64,000 nucleotides of DNA from Diadophis punctatus similis (lineage: Eukaryota; Chordata; Lepidosauria; Squamata; Dipsadidae): assembly GCA_023053685.1 (NCBI GenBank), contig JALIGW010000058.1, positions 3,120,545-3,184,544 of the forward strand, written 5' to 3'. A program made the position numbers and the translations under genes. Positions 43,035-53,206 of this stretch are shown one piece after another (the stretch's first letter is position 1; the number at the start of each line of letters is the position of its first letter). The notes under the pieces were generated by a model, which saw only the letters and a list, made by a program, of their open reading frames with translations, ran no database searches and was not told where the DNA came from.

Positions 43035-43720
43035 ACAGAATAACAAGAGTTGGAAGGGACCTTGGAGGTCTTCTAGCCCAACCCCCTGCTCAAGCAGGAG
43101 ACCTACCATTTTAGACAAACGGCTGTCCGATCTCTTTATTAGAAACCTCCAGTGTTAGAAACACTGACAACTTCTAAGAATTAAGTCTGTTATTCTGGAG
43201 ATTGGGGAATTGCTGGACAGCTCACTTTGAGTGGTGAGGACACCAAGGCTGGGGGTGGTGAGGACATCCAGATGAAGAGGGCAGCAGGCGACGTCTCTAG
43301 TTCCTGCTGTTGACTTGTGCTCTGTTGCTAGACATGGAGAAGGACCAAAGATGGAAGAGGAGAGAAATCCAGCTTGTGACTTCAAGCCATGAAGATCCAG
43401 GTGGTCTTCTCCTTCTTCCCTTTCCGAGCCCCTTCCTTATCTTCTGCTTTAGATCTCCAAACTTGACAACTTTAAGACTTGTGGACTTCAACTCCCAGAA
43501 TTCCCCAGCTGGGAATAGGAAATTGGAATGGAATGGAATAGGAATAGAATGGAATATGGAATGGAATGGTTAGAAGGGACCTTGGAGGTCTTCTAGCCCA
43601 ACCCTCTCTACTCAGGCAGGAGACCCTATACATTTCAGACAAACGGTTGTCCAATCTCTCCTTAAAAACTCCCAGTGTTGGAGCATTTACAACTTCTGGA
43701 GACAATTCAGCTAACTCCGC
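43035..43720 (-). mobile_element. Two CR1 LINE 3' ends with single-copy sequence between
   Basis: 43045-43185 and 43570-43715 start with TTGGAAGGGACCTTGGAGG-like sequence. 43452-43510 is a MITE half. 43515-43569 is a GGAAT repeat, the tail of the second CR1. Confidence 0.7.
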
Positions 43721-43739
43721 TGGGCAGCCAGTTGGGTTT

Positions 43740-44260
43740 ATTTATTTATTTTATTTATTTTAGTGTTCTTATATGCCGCCCTACTCCCTGGGGACTCAGG
43801 GCGGCATACAACATGTCAAGAACAACTAAACAATATAAAAATTTAATAACAATTTAAAAAAGAGTTTAAAAATATATACAAAACCATACATACGTGGGGG
43901 AGACCTAAGATGTAAAATTGTCTCAGAACCCCGCCTGCAGGAAGAGCCATGTCTTAACGGCTTTTCGGAAGGCCAGCAAGGTGGGGATAATTCGGGTCTC
44001 TGGGGGGAGTTGGTTCCAGAGAACAGGGGCCCCCACAGAGAAGGCCCTCCCCCTAGGGCCCGCCTGCCGGCATTGTTTGGCTGACGGGACCCGGAGGAGG
44101 CCAACTCTGTGGGCCCTAACCGGTCGAAGGGAAGTATGAGGCAGAATGCGGTCCCGGAGGTAACCTGGTCCTAAGCCATGTAGGGCTTTAAATATGATAA
44201 TCAGCACCTTGAATTGCACCCGGAGATCAATGGGCAACCAGTGTTAAAATACAAGTGCAA
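43740..44260 (-). mobile_element. L2/L3-type LINE 3' end with ORF2 C-terminus
   Basis: The - strand frame at 44237-43923 encodes PIDLRVQFKVLIIIFKALHG, LGPGYLRDRILPHTSLRPVR, FSVGAPVLWNQLPPETRIIP and LLAFRKAVKTWLF, the end of L2-type ORF2. A 3' UTR with GGGCGGCATATAAGAAC and a TAAA tail follows. It is the part missing from the copy at 32650. Confidence 0.9.
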
Positions 44261-44760
44261 AATAGAAATATTCCTCGGAAAACTTTTACAGCCAGCACCA
44301 TCCTGATTTCCTCAGAGCTGACCCAGCAGCGTCCCAATTGCTGGTTCTCCTCCATGACTTGAAAAATACGTTTTTAGACAGAGCTCTTCCGTCCCAGAGA
44401 TCCGAACGCTGCTCTGAGCTCTCCTCTACCGGATCCCTCTCCTAGGAAAGCAGAAGAGATTAATTAGGTCAGCATCCTTTCTAATCCTGAGTGAGGCTCC
44501 CTGGCGAACTGTTCCCGGCCAAATCCTCCTTTCTGGATTCTGGTCCAGGAGCCCCAAAGTCCAATTTGCAAGGCCATCCCGGAATCCCACCCCACCCCCT
44601 TTGCTGATTTTGAAGAGTGCTGAATCTGGGATCAGATCAGCCGCCCAGATATTTGATCCTCCTGGAATGTAGCTTTATTTCCGCTGCCGAAAGAACGGAG
44701 AAATGTTTTTGATGGCAGCTCACCAAGATTCAAATTCCATTCTCCTAAAGCAGTTTTGCT
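44261..44760. other. Single-copy stretch, possible conserved non-coding sequence
   Basis: Even composition, no repeat, no exon recognised. Confidence 0.35.
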
Positions 44761-44762
44761 CA

Positions 44763-45352
44763 GTCGTGGCCACTTTTAAGATGCTGGCTGGGGGATTCTG
44801 GGACTTGAAGTCCACTCATCTTAAAGCATGCTGGCTGGGGAATTCTGGGACTTGAAGTCCATCCATCTTAAAGCATGCCAGCTGGGGAATTCTGGGACTT
44901 GAAGTCCATCCATCTTAAAGCATGCTGGCTGGGGAATTCTGGGACTTGAAGTCCACTCATCTTAAAGCATGATGACTGAGGAATTCTGGGACTTGAAGTC
45001 CATCCATCTTAAAGCATGCCAGCTAGGGAATTCTGGGACTTGAAGTCCACCCATCTTAAAGCATGATGACTGAGGAATTCTGGGACTTGAAGTCCATCCA
45101 TCTTAAAGCATGCCAGCTGGGGAATTCTGGGACTTGAAGTCCATCCATCTTAAAACATGCCAGCTGGGGGATTCTGGGACTTGAAGTTCCCTCATCTTAA
45201 AGCATGATGACTGAGGAATTCTGGGAGTGGAAGTCCATCCATCTTAAAGCGTGCTGGCTGGGGAATTCTGGGAGTTGAAGTTCCCTCATCTTAAAGCGTG
45301 CTGGCTGGGGGATTCTGGGAGTTGAAGTTCCCTCATCTTAAAGTCGCTAAGC
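44763..45352. repeat. Tandem array of a hAT-MITE arm, unit 47 bp, about 12 copies
   Basis: Unit contains GCTGGCTGGGGAATTCTGGG, ACTTGAAGTCCATCC and ATCTTAAAGCAT. Variant units with GATGACTGAGG recur at intervals, hinting at block duplications. It ends AAGCTTGAGAATCACC, a MITE terminus. Confidence 0.9.
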
Positions 45353-45385
45353 TTGAGAATCACCAACCTGTCTTATTACAGATAC

Positions 45386-45770
45386 TGCAGTCCTCGACTT
45401 ACGACCATAATTGAGCCCTTAATTTCCACTGCTGTGTGAGACAGTTGTTAAGTGAGGTTTGTCCCCATTTTGCAACCTTTCTTGCCACAGATGTTAAGTG
45501 AATCACTGCCGTTGTTAAATTAATCACACGGTTGTTAAGTGAATCCAGCTTCTCCATTGACTTTGCCGGTCAGAAAGTTACAAAAGGAGATCACGTTATC
45601 CTGGGACCGTCATAAATATGAGTCAGTCACCATGCTCCTGAATTTTGATCGAGTGACCACGGGGATGCTGAAAACGGTCCTGTGTGAAAAAAGGTCATAA
45701 GTCTTTTTTTCAGTGCCATTGTAACTTCGAAGGGTCACTAAACGAACTGTTTTAAGTCGAGGACTATTTG
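45386..45770 (-). mobile_element. Tigger-like MITE, nearly full length
   Basis: CAGTCCTCGACTTACGACCA to TTAAGTCGAGGACTATTTG, next to a Penelope-derived unit. Confidence 0.8.
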
Positions 45771-45771
45771 T

Positions 45772-46260
45772 AATGTTTCATGACCCAGTTAAGTAACATT
45801 ATCAGTGCTAGAAGAGAGGAGGAAGAAGAAGAGGAGGAGGAAAAGGAGGAGGAGGAAGAAGAAGAGGAGGAGGAGAACTGTAGGGTCCTTGTGGTGATTT
45901 TCTTGCAGACGTTTCATGACCCAACTAGGTAACATCATCAGTGCTAGAAGGGAGTGGGGTTTGAAGAGACAAGAAGGGGAAGAAGAGGAAGAAGAGGAGG
46001 AGGACTGTGGTGTCCTTGGTGCTCTCTGATCTGGGTTGTTTTCTTGCAGACGTTTCATGACCCAACCAGGGAACATCGTCAGTGCTAGAAGGGAGTGGGG
46101 TTTGGGAAGAGGAGGAGGAGGAGGAGGAGGAGGAGGAAGAGGAGGAGGAGGAGGAGAACTGTAGGGTCCTTGGTTGTCTCTGAAACCTTGGTGATTTTCT
46201 TGCAGACATTTCATGACCCAACCAGGGAACATCATCAGTGCTAGAAGGGAGTGGGGTTTG
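45772..46260 (-). repeat. Cluster of 4 Penelope-derived hammerhead-like units
   Basis: Partial copy 45772-45813, then 45900-45949, 46041-46090 and 46198-46247, with GGA-rich spacers. Confidence 0.75.
45900..45949 (-). ncRNA. Best - strand hammerhead-ribozyme-like motif
   Basis: On the - strand it matches the family consensus throughout: TTCTAGCA, CTGATGA, 19 nt with ACCTAGTTGGGT, GAAA, CGTC, TGCAAGAA. Stem I pairs at 7 of 8. It is antisense to BCL2L1, so it would not be in the gene's own pre-mRNA. Activity unproven. Confidence 0.5.
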
Positions 46261-46269
46261 CAGTGAGGA

Positions 46270-46395
46270 GCAGGAGCAGGTGGTGCTGTATTTGAGAAGA
46301 GATTGGATAGCCATTTGTCTGGATAATATAGCGTCTCCTGCTTGAGCAGGGGGTTGGACTAGAAGACCTCCAAAGGTCCCTCCCACCCTACAATT
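46270..46395 (+). mobile_element. CR1 LINE 3' terminus
   Basis: TTGAGAAGAGATTGGATAGC to TTGGACTAGAAGACCTCCAA. Confidence 0.75.
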
Positions 46396-46795
46396 TTGGG
46401 GCTGCTTAAATGGGTCTGGTTGGGTTTTTTTCCCGACACCTCGGGGGTTGGGGGGGTGGGGAGAGCGAGAACCTCTGTGCTGAGATGGATTTGACCATCC
46501 CAAAACATCACAAGGGAAATCATGAGCCAGGCCATGCGGGCTTGTGTGTGCTCTTCACAGGCCGCGTGTGGGGCTTGCATGTGACCCACAGATGGGTGGA
46601 CAGCAGAAGAGACGTGGCCATTGGCTGCAGCAGGAGAAGCTCAAGATCAGCAATGGATGAGGCAACAGGCTTGGGGTTGCCCAATCTTGGCTAATCCCAA
46701 GCAGGCTTTTGTTTCCTTCCTTCAAGAACGGTGTGGCCCCCCCGTTGATCTGGATTTTCAAAGAGACCTGGAAGAGGATACAGATTAGATACAGA
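46396..46795. other. Single-copy stretch, no gene seen
   Basis: No recognised repeat or exon. Confidence 0.4.
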
Positions 46796-47805
46796 TTAAC
46801 AGAGTTGAAAGGGACCTCGGAGGTCATCTAGTCCAACCCCCTGCCCAAGCAGGAGACCCTACAGCATTTCTGACAGATGGCAGTCCAATCTCTTCTTGAA
46901 AGCCTCCAGTGATGAAGCTCCCACAACTTCTGAAGACAACTTCTGTTCCATGGGTTGATTGTCCTCACTGTCAGAAAGTTCCTCCTTATTTCCAGGTTGA
47001 ATCTCTCCTTGATCAGTTTCCATCCATTATTCCTTCTCTGGCCTTCGGGTGCCTTGGAAAATAGCTTGACCCCCTCCTCTCTGTGGCAGCCCCTCAAATG
47101 TTGGATGACTGCTATCCTGTCTCCTCTGTTCCTTCTCGTCACTAGACTGGCCATATGCTTTAAAATATGCTTTCAAAGGGTGAAATTGGAGGTTCCCTTT
47201 GGAAGCATATTTCAACCTCTGGGCCACGGACCGGCACCGGTCTAAGACCCACCAAGAACTGGGCCATGCAACAAGCAAAACCCCATTCGTGGATGTGCAG
47301 GATCCAGGCAGCACATGAAACCATGCCCTCCACAGGTCACGGAAAAACTGCCCACCACGGAAACGGCCTCTGGCACCCAAATGTTTGGGGTCTGCTGGGC
47401 CAGGAGACTGGAGGCTAAAACATGTGAAGAATGGTTGCAGGAATTGGGTCTATCTAGTTTAATGAAGAGAAGGACTAGGGGGGACAGGATAGCATCTTCC
47501 AATTTTTGAGGGGATGCCCCAAAGAAGAGGGAGTCAAGCTATTCCCCAAAGCCCCTGAAGGCAAGACATGAAGCAACAAATGGAAGATTATCAAGGAGAG
47601 ACGCAATTAAGGAGAAATTTTCTAAAAGTGAGGACAATTAAATAGTGGAAGGATTTGCCTCCAGAAGTTGTGGGTGCTCCATCACTGGAGGTTTTCAAGA
47701 AGAGATTGGACAACCATTTGCCTGAAATGATATAAGAGTCTGCTGCTTGAGCAGGGGTTGGACTAGAAGACCTCCAAGGTCCCTTCTTCCAACCCTTGTT
47801 ATTCT
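46796..47805. mobile_element. Inverted pair of CR1 LINE 3' ends around a hAT fragment
   Basis: 46796-47160 is on the - strand (VRTINPWNRSCLQKL). 47401-47805 is on the + strand (ends TTGGACTAGAAGACCTCCAA). Between them, 47213-47400 resembles the hAT copy at 54000 (GGGCCACGGACCGG, AATGTTTGGGGTC). Confidence 0.75.
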
Positions 47806-48705
47806 GTTAAAAGCTTTGCCCTCTCAATGCATCAGTCCCCCCAGTTTCTAAAGATCAGCAGATGGTCTTTAAGGTGATGGCCCCAAACTCAAGAGAGGGG
47901 TCATCCTGCATGGTCCTCCCTGCCCTCCTGAAGGGGAGAAGCTATGGACCCTAATCTTGGTGTGGAGGGGCATTTGTCCTTCAGCACACTTGGCTGGGTG
48001 TCTTCAAGACGAAGTTCTCCTTTCTCTGACTGCAACCTTGTGGTCAAACTGTGCCTTTGCCAGGAACCTCCTCCTCCTCCGTGGTCAGTCTTGTGCTTCC
48101 AACGTCTTGTGGCTGGGTCATCCGGGCTTGGCAGAACTCTCTCTCTCTCTCTCTTTCTTTCTCCATGCTGCTTTCTCTGGGTCCACAGAAGTTCTGGAGG
48201 GGGTGCCAGTTTTGGAAAGCAGGAGGTTGGGTTGGAAAACATGGCTTTGGGTGTGTTGGTTCCCATGGGTGTGTTGGCTTTGGGTGTGTTGGTGTGTTGC
48301 TTCCCACGCACCATTGGCACTGCATGGATGACACTTGTGGTGATGCCCGGAGCGGCTGTGAGCCTTCACCGACCTTACCAGCATCCAGGGGGTTCCAACG
48401 TGCATTGGAGGTTCATAACCAGACGTGTGTGTGTGTGTATGTGTGTGTGTGTCTGTGTGTCTGTGTAAAAGGAACATTTTGCCTGCAAATAATGTTGTGG
48501 CAGAAGCTTTCGTGGTACTGAGTCAGGATTGAGAAATGATTTGGGAAGGAGGACTCTCGGAGTGAGGGGCTCTGGGCCGGAGGAGGGAAAAATGCCTGCG
48601 GTTTTTATTAGTCTGCATTTAATCTTGTACAATTTTATATGTTTATAATGGTTGTTATATTTCTAATTTTACTATATTGCCCACTTTGAATACCGAGATG
48701 GGTGG
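47806..48705. other. Single-copy stretch with GT repeat, no gene seen
   Basis: TGTGTTGG-type repeats at 48247-48300, (GT)n at 48426-48466. No recognised exon. Confidence 0.4.
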
Positions 48706-48910
48706 CATATGGAGGGAGGGAGGGAAGGAAGGAAGGAAGGAAAGTTTTAATGTAGAAGGAGGAAAAAATACTGATTTTGAGGGAAGGAAGGAAAGTTTTA
48801 ATGTAGGAGGAGGAAAAAATACTGATTTTGAGGGAAGGAAGGAAAGTTTTAATGTAGGAGGAGGAAAAATATTGATTTTGAGGAAAGGAAGGAACGAAGG
48901 AAAGAAAAAG
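48650..48910. repeat. Tandem repeat, unit about 57 bp, three copies
   Basis: Unit has AAGGAAAGTTTTAATGTAG, GAGGAAAAAATACTGATTTT and a GGAA run. It grows out of a LINE-type tail (TTGAATACCGAGATGGGTGG). Confidence 0.85.
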
Positions 48911-49714
48911 AGACAGACACCAAGGGCTGGGAAATCAGACCCCGGAGTGGGATATTGGAAGGCTTTCTGTGGGGGAGGGGGTAAAGGCAGAAAATCCGGA
49001 GGGGCTTGGCGTGCCGACCCACCCTTGCTGAAGGGGGAAGGCCCAGTGGGGCAGAACTGGGCACCAAATATCACCCCTTGCCTTGACCTAGAGCTGAAAG
49101 AAATCCCACCCACCCATTTTTAAGATGGCGACTCGGACAGGTATGATTTCCGCGGAAGGAACAGGAAAGGCGCCAAAACTTTAGTGGCAGTTTTCCTGTT
49201 TAGGTGCAACCACTTATTTTTAAAAAATACTTTTTGGCTGCCTCGGTGCTTCAGCAGAACGGTTGCCCACTCCCCCCCCCAATGTCCAGCATGATTTTGG
49301 GTTTTGTTTTTTTAAGGAAAGCCCTTTTCCGTCACTGCCAAACGGGAAACATGGCGTCCCTTTAAAATTTATTCCCTTCATTGCACGCTCCTGTCATCCC
49401 TTCACCGGAGCTCTCTCTGGGCAAACGTTGAGATAAATTAAAAACATAAAATAGAAGCCGCAAACGATAAGGGAAAAAAGGAAAACCCAGCAGCAGCCGT
49501 GAAAAGCGAGCAAAACCCCCTAGAAAATGGAGCTTTTCTTGGAAAGCACAGCTGGGTTTCTCAGGCTGCTTTGAACCGACGGCAGGGACGTCGCTAGGCG
49601 AGGCTCTCTGGGGAGGCCCTGTCAGGATGGAGCCTTGCTCCAAAAACTCCTCCTTCCCTCGAGGACCTTCTGTCAACTGCACTAGCTGCAAAACCAAGAT
49701 AAAACGACTTGAAA
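48911..49714. other. Single-copy stretch, no gene seen
   Basis: No recognised repeat or exon. Confidence 0.4.
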
Positions 49715-50385
49715 GTCGGTTTGGTTTGGTGGTTAAGACAAGAAATTGGGAGACTGGGAGTTCTAGTTCCACCTCAGGCATGAAAACTGATTGGGTGACT
49801 TTGGGCCAATCACCAGGAGATGGTGAGTTCTAGTCCTGCCTTAGGCATGAAAGTCAACTGGGTGACTTTGGGCCAATCATCAGGAGACGGTGAGTTCTAG
49901 TCCCGCCTTAGGAATGAAAGTCAATTAGGTGACTTTGGGCCAATCACCAGGAGATGGTGAGTTCTAGTCCTGCCTTAGGCATGAAAGTCAACTGGGTGAC
50001 TTTGGGCCAATCACCAGGAGACGGTGAGTTCTAGTCCTGCCTTAGGCATGAAAGTCACCTGCAGGACTTTGGGCCAATCACCAGGAGACGGTGAGTTCTA
50101 GTCCCGCCTCAGGCATGAAAACTGATTGGGTGACTTTGGGCCAATCACCAGGAGACGGTGAGTTCTAGTCCCGCCTCAGGCATGAAAACTGATTGGGTGA
50201 CTTTGGGCCAATCACCAGGAGACGGTGAGTTCTAATCCTGCCTTAGATATCAAAGCTGACTTTTGGCCAGTCACTAGGAGATGGTGAGTTCTAGTCCCGC
50301 CTTGGTAATGAAAGCCGGCTGGGTGATTTTCAGCCAACCACCAGGAGACGGCGAGTTCTAGTCCCGCCTTACGCATCAAAGCCAG
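49715..50385 (+). repeat. Second tandem array of the 68 bp Sauria-SINE segment
   Basis: Begins with the SINE head GGTTTGGTGGTTAAGACA, then about 10 units of 66-68 bp with GGTGAGTTCTAGTCC(C/T)GCC and GTGACTTTGGGCCAATCACC. Same segment as at 1-808, opposite orientation. Confidence 0.85.
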
Positions 50386-50450
50386 TCTTTCTCAACCCAG
50401 GCTGGTTGGGGAATTCTGGGAGTTGAAGTCCGCACCTCTTAAACTTCCTG
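50386..50450. mobile_element. Half of a palindromic hAT MITE
   Basis: TTTCTCAACCCAGGCTGG and GGAATTCTGGGAGTTGAAGT. Confidence 0.6.
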
Positions 50451-50558
50451 AGTCAAGAGGAAGCCAGAATGAAGGGTGGACAACCTGCGTGGGCTGAATA
50501 CAGGTTTGAAGGTACCCAAGTCAGACGCTTCAGTGTCCATTCCTGCACAATTAACTCT

Positions 50559-50592
<34 letters not shown>
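50559..50592. repeat. (TG)n(CG)n tract
   Basis: Eleven or so TG units followed by five GC units, 100 bp before the BCL2L1 acceptor. Alternating purine-pyrimidine, with Z-DNA potential. Confidence 0.9.
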
Positions 50593-50645
50593 CTGGGGTT
50601 GGACTAGAAGACCTCCGAGGTCCTTTCCAACTCTGTTATTCTCTG
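50593..50645 (+). mobile_element. CR1 LINE 3' terminus next to the acceptor
   Basis: GGGGTTGGACTAGAAGACCT to AACTCTGTTATTCTCTG, ending 47 bp before the exon. Confidence 0.8.
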
Positions 50646-50692
50646 TCCTGTGTTTAAGCGTCCGGCCTCACCTTCCTTTCTCTTCCTCGCAG
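50646..50692 (+). promoter_or_regulatory. BCL2L1: BCL2L1 last-exon splice acceptor
   Basis: CCTTCCTTTCTCTTCCTCGC followed by AG at 50691-50692 is a strong polypyrimidine tract and acceptor. TTTAAGC or CCTCACC upstream could serve as a branch point. Confidence 0.85.
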
Positions 50693-50830
50693 GAGCGTTT
50701 TGTGGATCTCTACGGGAACGACGCGGCCGCCAAGAGCCGGAAGGGCCAGGAGCGCTTCAACAAGTGGCTGTGGACGGGGGCAACCGTGGCCGGCGTGGTT
50801 CTCCTGGGCTCCCTGCTGAGCCGCAAATAG
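50693..50830 (+). CDS. BCL2L1: Bcl-xL (BCL2-like 1), last coding exon, C-terminal 45 residues
   Basis: Bcl-xL is an anti-apoptotic BCL-2 family protein that binds BH3 proteins and BAX/BAK at the mitochondrial outer membrane. This exon encodes 45 residues then TAG. It opens with ERFVDLYGND, the second half of BH2, continues AAAKSRKGQERFNKWLW, and ends in the tail anchor TGATVAGVVLLGSLLSRK, a hydrophobic segment closed by RK. The match to vertebrate Bcl-xL ends is direct, and ERFVDLYGN is the bird/reptile form as I remember it (mammals have DTFVELYGN). The start is set by the acceptor AG at 50691-50692, with codon phase 0 inferred by homology. The BH4, BH3 and BH1 exon lies outside the window. 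Mammals have E where this has K in AAAKS; two tryptophans (WLW) precede the anchor. The frame is intact, with no sign of a retrocopy. Confidence 0.95.
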   Translation, partial: ERFVDLYGNDAAAKSRKGQERFNKWLWTGATVAGVVLLGSLLSRK

Positions 50831-51066
50831 CTAGAGACTGACCGACTGACCAACCCGCCCATCTCGGCCGGCCCGGCCCTGCTCCAGCACTCTTGCCCTA
50901 GGCCTCGTAATCATTCCAGGGGGTGGGGAGGAGGGGGCTCGGCCTTGAAAGCCCCCATGCAACTCACAGACCTCTTCCTGGTGCCTCCTGCCACCTCCTC
51001 GCCTCCCTTCCCCCCCTCCCCAAAAAGAGCCACAATCTGTGGTTGTCCCCTACGCAGACCCCTCCG

Positions 51067-51068
<2 letters not shown>

Positions 51069-51102
<34 letters not shown>
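51069..51102. repeat. (CA)n in the BCL2L1 3' UTR
   Basis: Seventeen CA units. Confidence 0.95.
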
Positions 51103-51106
<4 letters not shown>

Positions 51107-53066
51107 CAAAGCCTCCCCCTCCCGTTTCCATTTCAAGGAGTCACTTCTGCAAATGGCAAATTAATGTCGTTAAAGCCTCTCCTTGCCCTGTTCCCCAGTG
51201 GGCCCACCCACCCCCGGCCTCCGGGGAGAAGGGGGGGTGTTTGCTTCGCGGAGGGGAGGGGCTGCCCCACCCCCACCCCCAAGGCTTTGGTGAGTGAGAA
51301 AATACGTGGCTTCTTCTCCATCCGCCGTTAAGTGAATCTCGGACTTATACCTCTCTTTCCACAAGCATCACCTAGATCCGGAACACCCGGACGACTACAC
51401 AACCTATGCTCCTGAGACTGCAGGGGAGAGGGATGCCTTCTGGTGTGTGTGCGTGTGTGCGCGCGCGCGGAGATTTTGCCAGGGGCAGAGGAAGGGGTAC
51501 AAGGCACAGTGTGCCTCCCAAAGCACATGCTCCCAATATTGTGCGTGGCCGTGCCAGAGGGCTGTCCTAATAGCTGGTCAATGGAGGGGGGCAAGGCTGC
51601 CCCCCCCAAGCTCTGCGTGGCCTGGGTGGTACCCCAGGGGGGCTTGCTAAGGATGCCCCGTGCCCATTTAGGGGCAGGGTAGATGGTGAGGAAGGGATGC
51701 CAACTTCAGCTTCAGCAAAACCCGGCAGGCCTGCTCAGCCTCCCTGGCTCTGGCCCCCGACTCAGTTATGGGTCCCGCTGTGCCAAGGATGGCGGCTGGG
51801 TGCCCCAGAAAGGCTGTGGGTCAGACCCCTTTAAAGCAGACAGCCCTACTTCCCCAAAAAAGCCTCTTTGCCCTGGGAAGGAATCCTAGATTCTCCAGCG
51901 CTTGGGGAGGGGGGAACCTCGTTGGCCGTCTTCCCCCTCCCCATCTGGCTGCGGGGGGGGGAGAGCAGGCGCAGGACGTGGGGTGGGCTGGAGGGGGGCA
52001 TGCTGCCTTCTCCACAGCAGCTTCGAGAAGGTGTTTACCATCAGCTGCTAATTGCACGCTGGGCCCTCCGGGGACCCTCCTTGGCGTTTGCCCAAGGATA
52101 TTCCAGGAAGAACGGGGCATCGGCGGGCCCTTCGGTGGTGGGGGATGAGGAGAAGGGGAGGGATCCCCCTAGGCCTGGGGCGTGGGGGAAAGGCGGGCAG
52201 GACCAGGCAGGTGGGTGGTTTCTGAGGCTCCGAGGAGCAAGCCAGGGCAGGGGTCAGGAACTTAGTTGTGGTTGTGTGGGTGGTGGTGGGTGGGTAGGGG
52301 GCTGCAGTTCTTTTGAGGTTTGCTTGCAAGTGTTAGGTCAGTGGACAGAGTCAGGGAGGGGTCTGAGGATTTGGGGAGGGGGTAGCAGGTGTGTGGGAGG
52401 GACAGGAGAGGGGGATAGGGCAGGTGGAGCTGGGGGGGGCAAGCGAGAGATGGGGGTTTGCATCTCCCTTGGGCTCTGCAGCAGCCTAGGGCACAGGGCA
52501 TTTGGGGGGGGGTCTTTTTCGGCCACCGCAGCACGATAAGCCCCTATCCGGGTCTTGGGGAGGGGTCTTTTCCCTGCAAGGGGGCATAATGGGGCCCTTT
52601 CCCTTTCGGAGAGCCCAGCCTTCCTCAGCAAGGGGCTCCATCCCACCCACCCACTCCCCCCTGCAGATTCAAATGACCCCCCCAGCCTAGCCTCCCCCTC
52701 CCCACAGAAAAAGCCCAGGGCGCCCTTGCAGCTTGCCTGCCCCCCTCCCCGAAGATATACGACGAGATCAGTTGTATATATTGAAGACTAGTTTTTATTC
52801 AGTTGTGAATACAATAATACTATTTTTGTTAACCGTATGTCTGTATTTATGTGTTTTGGCTGTGCTTGCCCTCCCTCTCCGACCCCCAAACCCCCTTTTG
52901 ATTGCAAAGGCAGCCTGTCTGGGGAGGGGGGGTCCCAGCCTGGAAAGAGCCCAGCTCTTCCCCCCACCCCACCCCTTTTCCCAGCCTGCCAGTCCTTGGT
53001 ATCCAGGCCTCTGATGACGCCCTTATTAGAGCAGAGAAAAAGATGAAGGTGAATTTGAAGACAGAT

Positions 53067-53072
53067 AATAAA
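53067..53072 (+). terminator. BCL2L1: BCL2L1 polyadenylation signal
   Basis: AATAAA, followed 10-20 bp later by TGTGGTGTTTG, a GU-rich downstream element. The only canonical signal seen downstream of the stop before repeats resume. Confidence 0.8.
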
Positions 53073-53206
53073 GAAAACTGTGGTGTTTGAGCCGAGCTTC
53101 CCGTCTGGTTCTTGGGTCCACTTCCTTCCTTTCTCTCGGGTGGGCGGTGGGCTCTCCAAGGCAACCCACCCGGCTTCACAGGTGATGGGCAGAGCCAGAA
53201 GGAGAG

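Larger units (their letters stand above)
1..50692 (+). other. BCL2L1: Inferred last intron of BCL2L1 (partial, 5' end outside window)
   Basis: Inference. The exon at 50693 starts right after a polypyrimidine tract and AG and encodes only the C-terminal part of Bcl-xL, so the sequence before it is intron. No other host exon was recognised in 1-50692, only transposable elements, simple repeats and unassigned single-copy stretches. In mammals and birds BCL2L1 has a very long intron at this position, which fits. An unrecognised nested gene or non-coding RNA cannot be excluded. Confidence 0.55.
50831..53090 (+). other. BCL2L1: BCL2L1 3' UTR
   Basis: Runs from the stop codon to about 20 bp past the AATAAA at 53067. 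Mostly GC-rich, free of CR1 and MITEs, unlike its flanks, which suggests constraint. Contains (CA)n at 51069-51102, GT/GC near 51443-51470, and an AT-rich island at 52755-52862 with TATTTAT that may hold stability elements. The end point is inferred. Confidence 0.75.

Noticed and set aside
50693..50830. Processed BCL2L1 retrocopy
   Set aside because: The homology stops exactly at a good splice acceptor, with no upstream BH1/BH3 sequence joined, and a normal UTR and polyadenylation signal follow.
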